Part shown: one piece after another, positions 43,113 to 50,348 of the stretch
Layout: each line of letters opens with the position of its first letter
Position numbering within the stretch: position 1 is the first letter of the stretch
Origin: an uncultured Collinsella sp.
Lineage (GTDB): Bacteria; Actinomycetota; Coriobacteriia; Coriobacteriales; Coriobacteriaceae
NCBI GenBank assembly: GCA_900555555.1
Contig: USLK01000004.1
Span: forward strand, 1 to 64,000
Direction: 5' to 3'
Length of the DNA: 64,000 nucleotides
Position numbers and translations under genes: made by a program
The notes under the pieces: model-generated
Told to the model about the DNA's origin: nothing
The model's input: the letters and a program-made list of their open reading frames with translations, nothing else
Databases searched by the model: none

Positions 43113-44012
43113 ATGCCGCAGATCATCCGCATCGAATCGCTTGACGATAATCGGCTCGAGGCCTATACCAAGCTGACCGAACGCGAGCTTCGATGCGTGT
43201 TGGAGCCTGAAAAGGGCATCTTCATCGCGGAGAGCGCAAAGGTGATCGAGCGCGCGGTGCGCGCGGATCTCGAACCGGTGAGCTTTCTTTTGGGGGAGAA
43301 ATGGCTCGACCAGCTTTCACCTCTGCTTGAACAGCTGGACACCACTCGGCCCGATATCCCGGCCTTCGTTGCCAGCATGGAGCTTATGGAGCGGCTCACC
43401 GGATTCAACGTCACACGCGGTGCGCTGGCCTGCTTTCGTCGCCCCGCCATGCCCGATGCCGCGCGATTCCTCCAAGGTCTTCTTGACCGTGCTCAAGGTC
43501 GCCCCGTTCGCGTTTGCGTGCTCGAGGGGATCGTCGATCACACCAATGTGGGGGCTATTTTCCGTTCTGCCGCAGCGCTCAATGTGGACGGGATCTTGGT
43601 CAGTCCCACCTGCTGCGATCCTCTTTACCGCCGTTCGGTACGCGTCTCCATGGGTACCGTCTTTCAGGTTCCCTGGTGCCGTATCGGCTCCACCGCGCGC
43701 GTATGGCCGCATGACGGGCTGCGGGTCCTTCATCAAGCCGGGTTCACCTGCGCCTCCATGGCGTTGACCGACGATTCCGTTTCGCTCGATGATCCGTCAC
43801 TGCTCGACATCAAGAGCTTGGCGATCTTCATGGGAACCGAGGGCGCGGGCTTAAAGGCGACCACTATCGCCGGCTCGGATGTCACCATCCGTATCCCCAT
43901 GGCTCACGGCGTCGATTCCCTCAATGTTGCCGCGGCCAGCTCCGTTGCATTTTGGCAGCTGTGCCCGCATGCGGACAACGGTTATCACTATAAACCCGGT
44001 ATGTTTGCCTAG
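43113..44012 (+). CDS. TrmH/SpoU-family RNA methyltransferase
   Basis: A 299-residue 2'-O-ribose methyltransferase of the SPOUT class. An N-terminal substrate domain (about 1-115) precedes the knotted catalytic domain with NVGAIFRSAAAL, IFMGTEGAGL and VDSLNVAAASSVAFW. The target may be 23S rRNA or tRNA; the sequence does not decide. The start ATG 43113 follows GGGAG, 12 bp after dihydrofolate reductase, so the three folate and RNA genes are likely one operon. Confidence 0.9.
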   Translation: MPQIIRIESLDDNRLEAYTKLTERELRCVLEPEKGIFIAESAKVIERAVRADLEPVSFLLGEKWLDQLSPLLEQLDTTRPDIPAFVASMELMERLTGFNVTRGALACFRRPAMPDAARFLQGLLDRAQGRPVRVCVLEGIVDHTNVGAIFRSAAALNVDGILVSPTCCDPLYRRSVRVSMGTVFQVPWCRIGSTARVWPHDGLRVLHQAGFTCASMALTDDSVSLDDPSLLDIKSLAIFMGTEGAGLKATTIAGSDVTIRIPMAHGVDSLNVAAASSVAFWQLCPHADNGYHYKPGMFA

Positions 44013-44067
44013 ATAAATGGGCATGTCATTAATTGCTGTTACTTTTCCATATTGATTGCACCTCACG

Positions 44068-44102
44068 ATCGGCTCGCGTAAGCTCAGGCTACGGGAGCCG
44101 AT
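44068..44102 (+). promoter_or_regulatory. inverted repeat before the MATE exporter gene
   Basis: ATCGGCTC and GAGCCGAT form a perfect 8-bp inverted repeat 19 bp apart. The right arm overlaps the first possible ATG (44101). As RNA it could hide that start; as DNA it could be an operator. Confidence 0.35.
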
Positions 44103-44118
44103 GGTGAGTGGGGGAATG

Positions 44119-45498
44119 ATGGCCGAACGTTCCGATGGTTCAATCGATGTAACTCATGGTGTGATCTGGAAGCAGCTGTTAACGCTGTGCATCCCCATCT
44201 TCTTCAGCTCCTTTTTCCAACAAGCCTATGCGTTGATCAATACGTTCATCGTGGGGCAGTTCGGCGGCAAGATAGCTTTGGGCGGCATTCAGTCAACGTT
44301 GTCCCTTTCGGAACTTGCGGTTGGCTTCAGCGTGGGCCTTGGTGCCGGTTGCGCCGTCATCACCGGCCAATTCTTCGGGCAGCATGATGACGAGCGCCTG
44401 GGCAAATCGATTCATACGGCCATGACGCTTGCGCTCGTGCTCGGTGGATTCGTTTCCGTTGCGGGTGTGATATTCCTGCCCACGGTTCTCGCTGCCATGG
44501 GTACGCCCCAAGAGCTGATGTGGGAGGCCGTGGCTTATTCGCGCTGCTACTTCGGTGTGATGATATTCTCGCTGGTTCTCAATATGGGCACGGCGCTGTT
44601 GCGCGCGGTTGGAGACACCAAGGCGCCCGCCCTCATCATCGCCTCGGGGTGCATCTTCAACGTCGTCTTCGACCTCATCTTCGTTGCGGGGTTCAAAATG
44701 GAGGCCCTGGGATGCGGCATCGCCACGGCGCTCACCATTGCGATCAACGCTTCCATGGTCACCTTGCGCCTCATGCGCGCCAGGGGGCCGTGGCGCCTCG
44801 AGCTCTCGCGGCTGGGTGTGGACTGGGGTATCTGCAAGAGCATGGTCTCTTGCGGGCTTCCCCTGGGTATCCAGGCCGGCGTGTATTCCATATCCAACAT
44901 CATCGTTCAGTCGACGGTCAACGGTTTCGGTGCCGACGCCGTTACCGGTTGGGGGCTTGCGGGTCGACTCGATGCGATCGTTTGGATGATCACCGAGGCG
45001 CTCGGAGTTTCCATCACCACGTTCTCGGCGCAGAATTTCGGCGCTCGCAACTATGAGCGCATGCGCCAGGGTTATCACACATCACTTGTTATCACCGTTA
45101 CGCTTATCGGTGCCATGGCCGGGTTCCTCGTCCTGTTCGTGGACCCCCTGGCGCGATTCTTCATCAACGATGATGCCGTTGTTGCCTATACCTCCAAGAT
45201 GATTCAATTCATCGCGCCGTTCTACCTGTTCTATTCCGTTGTTGATAACACCTCGGGCGTGATCAGGGGGTCGGGGGAGAGCTTCAGGCCTATGCTGCTG
45301 ACGATTCTCGGCACCTGCGTGTTCCGCGTGGTGTGGCTGCTTGCCGTGGTTCCTCTTCATCACACGCTCGAAACGATGCTGCTCGTGTATCCGGTCACGT
45401 GGATTCTCACCGCGGGGCTCTTCGTTGCGTACCATCACTTCGGTCATTGGCTTTCCCATGCCGAGAAGCGCCGGGAGCGAATGGAGGTTATGGTTTAG
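44119..45498 (+). CDS. MATE-family multidrug/sodium antiporter
   Basis: A 459-residue membrane protein with twelve predicted segments in two similar halves, the MATE layout. The opening DVTHGVIWKQLLTLCIPIF and FFQQAYALINTFIVGQF and the mid-protein SCGLPLGIQAGVYSISNIIVQ match the NorM/DinF group. Exporters of this class use sodium or proton gradients to expel cationic drugs; the substrate here is unknown. Starts at 44101, 44116 and 44119 are possible. 44119 is chosen for spacing to GAGTGGGGG, since 44116 is too close and 44101 lies in a hairpin arm. Confidence 0.9.
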   Translation: MAERSDGSIDVTHGVIWKQLLTLCIPIFFSSFFQQAYALINTFIVGQFGGKIALGGIQSTLSLSELAVGFSVGLGAGCAVITGQFFGQHDDERLGKSIHTAMTLALVLGGFVSVAGVIFLPTVLAAMGTPQELMWEAVAYSRCYFGVMIFSLVLNMGTALLRAVGDTKAPALIIASGCIFNVVFDLIFVAGFKMEALGCGIATALTIAINASMVTLRLMRARGPWRLELSRLGVDWGICKSMVSCGLPLGIQAGVYSISNIIVQSTVNGFGADAVTGWGLAGRLDAIVWMITEALGVSITTFSAQNFGARNYERMRQGYHTSLVITVTLIGAMAGFLVLFVDPLARFFINDDAVVAYTSKMIQFIAPFYLFYSVVDNTSGVIRGSGESFRPMLLTILGTCVFRVVWLLAVVPLHHTLETMLLVYPVTWILTAGLFVAYHHFGHWLSHAEKRRERMEVMV

Positions 45499-45512
45499 CG
45501 GCATCTGTCTAT

Positions 45513-45524
45513 GAACGGCCGTTC
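45513..45524. promoter_or_regulatory. perfect 12-bp palindrome upstream of ftsH
   Basis: GAACGGCCGTTC lies 48 bp before the ftsH start. A -10-like TATCCT follows at 45529-45534 and CTGTCT precedes it, so the palindrome would fall between -35 and -10. This fits a repressor site but is only inferred. Confidence 0.35.
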
Positions 45525-45571
45525 GGGGTATCCTAAAGCTATTATCACTACCGAGGACGGAGATATTCCCG

Positions 45572-47470
45572 ATGGAAATGGATGATCACAAGCGCAGACG
45601 GAACATGATTCTGTATGTGCTGATCGCATTCGTGGTGTATCTGGTCGTCAGCAGCGTATTGTTCCCCAGCCTGGAGAACCGTGGCGTTCAAGTTACCGAT
45701 GTGAGCTACACCCAGCTTCTCAAGGATCTTGATAAAAAAGACGTTGCCAAGATCAAATACACCACCGATGATGCTCAGGCCCTGTATACCAAAAAGGGCG
45801 AGGAGGGCCGTGCATACCGCACCACCACCATGCCCACCGATGTCGACCTCACCAATCGCATCCAGGAGGCCGGCGCCGAGCTCGACGTGACTATTCCCGA
45901 TCAGAATTCGGGCATGTGGACCTACCTGCTCATCACGCTGGTCCTTCCCATGGCCATCTTCTTCCTCATCGGCTGGTGGCTCAACCGCCGGATGAAAAAG
46001 GCCATGGGGGACGACGGTCCCTCCATGAACTTCGGCGGTGGCGGGTTTGGCCCCGGCGGTCTGGGAAAGTCCGGCGCCCGTATTATCGCCTCCAAGGATG
46101 TCGGCGTTACGTTCAAGGACGTTGCCGGTCAGGAGGAGGCCAAGGAGTCTCTCAAAGAGGTCGTCGACTTCCTGGAGAACCCCAAGCGCTATGAGGAGAT
46201 CGGTGCGAAGTTGCCTCGCGGTGCTCTGCTGGTGGGCCCTCCGGGTACCGGTAAGACGCTGCTAGCCAAGGCCGTGGCAGGCGAGGCCGGTGTGCCGTTC
46301 TTCAACATCTCGGGCTCCGAGTTCGTAGAGATGTTCGTGGGCCGCGGCGCCGCAAAGGTGCGCGACCTGTTCAAGCAGGCCAAGGAGAAGGCTCCCTGCA
46401 TCGTCTTTATCGATGAGATCGATACCATCGGCAAGAAGCGCGATGGCGGCGGTATGTCGGGTAACGATGAGCGCGAGCAGACGCTCAACCAGTTGCTCAC
46501 CGAGATGGACGGTTTCGACAACCAAAAGGGCATCGTCGTCCTGGCTGCCACCAACCGTCCGGATTCACTCGATCCGGCCCTGCTTCGTCCCGGTCGTTTC
46601 GATCGCCGCGTCCCTGTCGAGCTGCCCGATCTGGCAGGCCGTAAGGCTATTCTCGAGCTGCATTCCAAGGACGTTAAGACCGAGCCGCCTATCGACCTGA
46701 CCGTCATCGCGCGTTCTACACCCGGTGCCTCCGGTGCCGACCTGGCAAACATCATCAACGAGGGTGCCCTGCGCGCCGTTCGCATGGGCCGCAAGCGGGC
46801 TACCCAGGAGGATTTCGAGGAATCGGTTGAAGTCGTTATCGCGGGCCAGCAGCGTAAGTCCACGGTGCTTTCCGATCACGAAAAGCAGGTTGTGAGCTAT
46901 CACGAGATCGGCCATGCCATCGTCGCCGCGCGCCAAACGGACAGCGCTCCGGTCACTAAGATTACGATCGTTCCGCGTACCTCGGGTGCCTTGGGCTACA
47001 CCATGCAGGTTGAGCAGGACGAGCGCTTCCTTACCACCCGCCAGGAGGTACTCAACAAACTTGCCGTGTACTGCGGTGGTCGTGCTGCCGAGGAACTCAT
47101 CTTCGGTGAAATGACCACGGGCGCCGCCAACGATATCGAGCAGGCCACCAAGCTCGCCCGCAACATGGTTACGCGCTTCGGCATGTCCGATGAGTTCGGT
47201 ATGATGGCCCTTGGCACGGTTCAGAATGCGTATCTCAACCAGGATACGTCTCTTACCTGTGCGCCGGGCACGGCCCAACGCGTCGATGAAGTTGTCAAAA
47301 AGCTCATCGAGGATGCGCATGCAAACGCCATGCAGATCCTTAAGGAGAACAAGTTCAAACTTCACGAGCTTGCGCATTACCTCTATAAGAAGGAAACGAT
47401 CACGGGCGAGGAGTTCATGAATCTCTTGACGCGTGAGAATCCGCTTATCCCCAAGACGCCGCAATCTTAG
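45572..47470 (+). CDS. ftsH: ATP-dependent zinc metalloprotease FtsH
   Basis: FtsH extracts and degrades damaged membrane proteins and some regulators. The 632-residue protein has two membrane segments (about 13-33 and 111-132) around a periplasmic domain, an AAA domain with Walker A GPPGTGKT near residue 222, FIDEIDTIGKKR, NRPDSLDPALLRPGRFDR, and a zinc protease site HEIGH at 444-448. A Gly-rich linker (FGGGGFGPGG) precedes the AAA domain. The more usual site is HEAGH; HEIGH keeps the zinc ligands. It ends with a strong terminator. Confidence 0.97.
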   Translation: MEMDDHKRRRNMILYVLIAFVVYLVVSSVLFPSLENRGVQVTDVSYTQLLKDLDKKDVAKIKYTTDDAQALYTKKGEEGRAYRTTTMPTDVDLTNRIQEAGAELDVTIPDQNSGMWTYLLITLVLPMAIFFLIGWWLNRRMKKAMGDDGPSMNFGGGGFGPGGLGKSGARIIASKDVGVTFKDVAGQEEAKESLKEVVDFLENPKRYEEIGAKLPRGALLVGPPGTGKTLLAKAVAGEAGVPFFNISGSEFVEMFVGRGAAKVRDLFKQAKEKAPCIVFIDEIDTIGKKRDGGGMSGNDEREQTLNQLLTEMDGFDNQKGIVVLAATNRPDSLDPALLRPGRFDRRVPVELPDLAGRKAILELHSKDVKTEPPIDLTVIARSTPGASGADLANIINEGALRAVRMGRKRATQEDFEESVEVVIAGQQRKSTVLSDHEKQVVSYHEIGHAIVAARQTDSAPVTKITIVPRTSGALGYTMQVEQDERFLTTRQEVLNKLAVYCGGRAAEELIFGEMTTGAANDIEQATKLARNMVTRFGMSDEFGMMALGTVQNAYLNQDTSLTCAPGTAQRVDEVVKKLIEDAHANAMQILKENKFKLHELAHYLYKKETITGEEFMNLLTRENPLIPKTPQS

Positions 47471-47477
47471 TTTTATC

Positions 47478-47509
47478 GGCCCCTTCCTTTTGCGGAAGGG
47501 GCCTTTATT
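47478..47509 (+). terminator. rho-independent terminator of ftsH
   Basis: GGCCCCTTCC / GGAAGGGGCC forms a perfect 10-bp stem with loop TTTTGC, followed by TTTATT, 7 bp after the stop. Confidence 0.85.
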
Positions 47510-47529
47510 CATGTTAGAAGGTGTTCATA

Positions 47530-48363
47530 TTGTCTAATAGTGCGGACAAACGCTTTGCTGTATTGATCGATGCGGATAACGTTAGCGAGAAGTACATTCA
47601 GATCATCGTAGACGAGACGTCTAATTACGGGATCGCAACGTATAAGAGAATTTACGGCGACTGGACGTCCCCGCGACTCGCCTCCTGGAAGTCGTGTCTG
47701 CTCGACCACTCGATACTTCCCATGCAGCAGTACAGCTACACATCGGGCAAGAACGCGACCGATTCGGCCATGATCATCGATGCCATGGATATCCTGTATT
47801 CAGGCACGGTCGATGGGTTCGTCATCGTTAGCTCCGACTCCGATTTCACGCGTCTCGTCGCGCGTCTTCGTGAGAGCGGTATGCAGGTTGTGGGCATGGG
47901 GGAGCAGAAGACCCCAAAGCCCTTTATTTCGGCCTGCAACCAATTCAAGTATCTGGATGTCTTGCTCGAATCACGCGAGGCCGCCGAGGCGGAAGAGCGC
48001 GACCAGTTCGAATATATTGCGCCGCGCGATAAACTGCTCAAGAAGTCCCAGGTGGGCAGAGGTGCAGACATTAGCCATAAGATAGCGTCCGCCAGGGATA
48101 AGGAACCCTCGGCAAATTCTCGTCATAATGTCAAACAGATCAGGCGGGCCATCGGTGCGATCATCGATGCGTTTTCCGATGACGATGGATGGATCACGCT
48201 TTCTGTCGTTGGTGATCAGTTGGGCAAGCGATTCCCGGATTTCGACGTTCGCAACTACGGGTACAAGAATCTTTGGCCCTTCCTCAAGTCCCTCGGGTCC
48301 TACGAATTTGATCGTAAGCCCGGTTCGGGTGGATCGCATCAGATCAAGCTCAAATTGAAATAA
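47530..48363 (+). CDS. NYN-domain nuclease with C-terminal LOTUS-like domain
   Basis: A 277-residue protein. The N-terminal NYN (PIN-like) nuclease domain shows AVLIDADNVSEKY, NATDSAMIIDAMDIL and FVIVSSDSDFTRLVARLRE, with the acidic residues that bind metal. A charged linker (about 150-205) leads to a C-terminal OST-HTH/LOTUS-like winged helix (IRRAIGAIIDAFSDDDGWITLSVVG is its start region). Such proteins are thought to cut RNA, but bacterial targets are unknown. The TTG start at 47530 is chosen because AGAAGGTG lies 8 nt upstream and includes the alternative GTG at 47521. It stands between a terminator and the rplS promoter. Confidence 0.85.
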   Translation: MSNSADKRFAVLIDADNVSEKYIQIIVDETSNYGIATYKRIYGDWTSPRLASWKSCLLDHSILPMQQYSYTSGKNATDSAMIIDAMDILYSGTVDGFVIVSSDSDFTRLVARLRESGMQVVGMGEQKTPKPFISACNQFKYLDVLLESREAAEAEERDQFEYIAPRDKLLKKSQVGRGADISHKIASARDKEPSANSRHNVKQIRRAIGAIIDAFSDDDGWITLSVVGDQLGKRFPDFDVRNYGYKNLWPFLKSLGSYEFDRKPGSGGSHQIKLKLK

Positions 48364-48404
48364 TGGCACCGGGCCTGCTTCACCCCGAATGCATAACTTC
48401 TCCT

Positions 48405-48432
48405 TTGTTGCACATGTAACCTCGTGTATACT
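48405..48432 (+). promoter_or_regulatory. promoter of rplS
   Basis: TTGTTG (48405-48410) and TATACT (48427-48432) are 16 bp apart. Transcription would start near 48440, giving a leader of about 60 nt with a hairpin. Confidence 0.6.
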
Positions 48433-48456
48433 ATTCAATCGTTTGTTCAACCTATG

Positions 48457-48479
48457 TGCCGGCGTACGCGTGCGGCACC
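48457..48479 (+). promoter_or_regulatory. rplS leader hairpin
   Basis: GTGCCG / CGGCAC forms a 6-bp stem with the palindrome GCGTACGC in its loop, just before the AGAGGAG ribosome site. It could be a binding site for L19 feedback control, though no known family is recognised. Confidence 0.35.
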
Positions 48480-48502
48480 TCTAGAGGAGTAAGGAATCTG
48501 AC

Positions 48503-48844
48503 ATGGATTACATCCGCGCAATCGAGCGTCAGCAGATTCGCGAGGACATGCCTCGCATTCTGGTCGGCGACACCGTCAAGGTGCACTACCGCATCAAAGA
48601 AGGTGACCGCGAGCGTATCCAGGTGTTCCAGGGCGATGTAATTCGTCTCCAGGGCGCCGGCGCACGCGAGACCTTCACCGTTCGTAAGATCTCTTACGGC
48701 ATCGGTGTCGAGCGTACCTTCCCGGTTCACAGCCCCAAGATCGCCAAGCTTGAGGTTCTGCGCCACGGTAAGGTCCGTCGTGCCAAGCTCTACTACCTCC
48801 GTGATAAGGTGGGCAAGGCTGCACGTATCCCCGAGAAGCGCTAA
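48503..48844 (+). CDS. rplS: 50S ribosomal protein L19
   Basis: A 113-residue protein at the 30S-50S interface. It has the full L19 pattern: IRAIERQQIREDMPRI, GDTVKVHYRIKEGDRERIQVFQG, TVRKISYGIGVERTFPVHSP and RRAKLYYLRD. AGGAGTAAGGAA precedes the ATG. In most bacteria rplS follows rpsP-rimM-trmD; here the upstream neighbour is the NYN gene, and rplS has its own promoter. Confidence 0.97.
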   Translation: MDYIRAIERQQIREDMPRILVGDTVKVHYRIKEGDRERIQVFQGDVIRLQGAGARETFTVRKISYGIGVERTFPVHSPKIAKLEVLRHGKVRRAKLYYLRDKVGKAARIPEKR

Positions 48845-48869
48845 GTTATCTCGACACGATCGTGTTGCG

Positions 48870-48897
48870 GAAGGGTCGCTCGTATGGGCGGCCCTTC
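48870..48897 (+). terminator. hairpin between rplS and rnhB
   Basis: GAAGGGTCGC / GCGGCCCTTC pairs 10 bases around an eight-base loop. The T tract is weak (TCTTGTAT), so it may only reduce read-through into rnhB. Confidence 0.5.
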
Positions 48898-48918
48898 TCT
48901 TGTATAAAGGGGGATTCC

Positions 48919-49707
48919 ATGGCAAATATGACGAGCTCCGCCTCCGCCTCTCAGGTGGCAGCCGAGCTGTCGAGCGCAACTTTTGAGGAAATTCCAGCTT
49001 TGGTCGAGCGGTATCGGGACGATCCGCGCCAGCAGGTGCAAAAGGCGTGCGAGCGAGCCCTGAGGCGCTTGAACAAGGAGCAAGCGGAACGCGATCGGGT
49101 TTTCGAGATGTACCATGCCATGCGAGATTTCGGCGGCGAGGGCGTTATCGTTGGTGTCGACGAAGTGGGGAGAGGATCGGTTGCAGGACCCCTTACCGTT
49201 TGCGCAGTCGCGCTTCCCTCCGACCCCGTTGTCTGGGGCATCAATGATTCCAAGCAGCTCATCCCCGCTAAGCGAGAGGTCCTTGCAGTTCGCATCGCAG
49301 AGGTGGCGGACGCGATAGGTATCTGCCATATATCCCCGTCAAGAATCGATGAGGTCGGCATGGGGGTCGCCTTGAGGGAGGCCGTGGCAGGGGCCGTTGC
49401 CGACACGGGTCTTGAGCCCGACTGCGTGCTTATGGACGGCAACCCCTTGGGCGCCGTCCCGAACGAGCGCGACGTCGTGCATGGCGATGCCCGTATCGCC
49501 TGTATCGCAGCCGCCTCCATTGTTGCCAAGGTCACGCGTGACGAACTCATGGTGGAGCTCGATGCGGAATACCCCGAATATCATTTCGCGCAATGCAAAG
49601 GCTATGCTTCTGCGGATCATATCGCGGCGATCAGGGAATTCGGGCTCTCCCCTCAACATCGTGTGAGCTTCTGTGGTAACTTCCTGGAAACGGCTTCGCT
49701 TTTCTAG
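48919..49707 (+). CDS. rnhB: ribonuclease HII
   Basis: RNase HII removes ribonucleotides and RNA primers from DNA. The 262-residue protein has a ~75-residue helical N-terminal extension, as in Bacillus, then the catalytic core: IVGVDEVGRGSVAGPL with Asp and Glu, NDSKQL, MDGNPLGA, and ASIVAKVTRDELM. ATG 48919 follows AAAGGGGG; longer frames start inside the upstream hairpin. It follows rplS, the common order. It ends with a terminator before yraN. Confidence 0.95.
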   Translation: MANMTSSASASQVAAELSSATFEEIPALVERYRDDPRQQVQKACERALRRLNKEQAERDRVFEMYHAMRDFGGEGVIVGVDEVGRGSVAGPLTVCAVALPSDPVVWGINDSKQLIPAKREVLAVRIAEVADAIGICHISPSRIDEVGMGVALREAVAGAVADTGLEPDCVLMDGNPLGAVPNERDVVHGDARIACIAAASIVAKVTRDELMVELDAEYPEYHFAQCKGYASADHIAAIREFGLSPQHRVSFCGNFLETASLF

Positions 49708-49723
49708 TCGTCCGCATACGCCG

Positions 49724-49759
49724 TACCCCTGGTCCTTCGCTGGGAACTGGGGGTATTTT
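49724..49759 (+). terminator. rho-independent terminator of rnhB
   Basis: TACCCCTGGTCC / GGGAACTGGGGGTA pairs 12 bases with one bulge, then TTTTC. It lies 17 bp after the rnhB stop, so yraN must start from its own promoter in the 110 bp that follow. Confidence 0.65.
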
Positions 49760-49871
49760 CATGCGTCCGATTCATGTTTGGTCCCCGCAAGCCCTCTGAG
49801 CGTTTCATAAGAATTCGAGATAAGAGCTCCCCTGGATACTTAGGCTGTCCACTTCAGAAAGGGGAGACCTT

Positions 49872-50348
49872 ATGAACTGCAAGCATGCAAAACGATGCTG
49901 TGAACTCAACGATGAGAGCACGGAGCCGTTGCCCGCCCTTGATCTCGATGATGAATCGATCTTTTCAATGACTTCCCATGAGATCGGTAGGCTAGGGGAG
50001 CGTCTCGCTGCGACATATTTGGCCGAGCGCGGTTATGAGATCGTGGAGTGCAACTACCGCTGCGATGAGGGTGAAGCCGATATCGTTGCTTTTGACGAAG
50101 AAGCCGATGAGGTTGTTTTGGTTGAGGTGAAGACGCGCCGCAGAAGGTCGCACGATGGGGACGCCTATCCGGAAGAGGCCGTAGATGAGAGAAAGCGTTG
50201 CAGATATCGTCGAATCGCAAGCTGTTATGTTATGGGCCATTACCCTGTTTCCTCTATACGATTCGATGTGATCGGAATAACGCTCTATCGGGATTGCATG
50301 GCAGAGCTTCAGCACCTTTACAATGCCTATGAATGGGAAGCCCAATAA
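49872..50348 (+). CDS. YraN/UPF0102 nuclease-like protein
   Basis: A 158-residue protein of the UPF0102 family, which has a restriction endonuclease-like fold. The core shows GRLGERLAATYLAERGYEIVE, DEGEADIVAFD and VLVEVKTRRRR, which carry the E-x-K type metal site. About 35 extra residues precede it, with three early Cys (MNCKHAKRCCEL) and many acidic residues. AAAGGGGAG fixes the start. The function is unknown; it is often next to rnhB or comM. Its stop overlaps comM by one base (TAATG). Confidence 0.88.
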   Translation: MNCKHAKRCCELNDESTEPLPALDLDDESIFSMTSHEIGRLGERLAATYLAERGYEIVECNYRCDEGEADIVAFDEEADEVVLVEVKTRRRRSHDGDAYPEEAVDERKRCRYRRIASCYVMGHYPVSSIRFDVIGITLYRDCMAELQHLYNAYEWEAQ

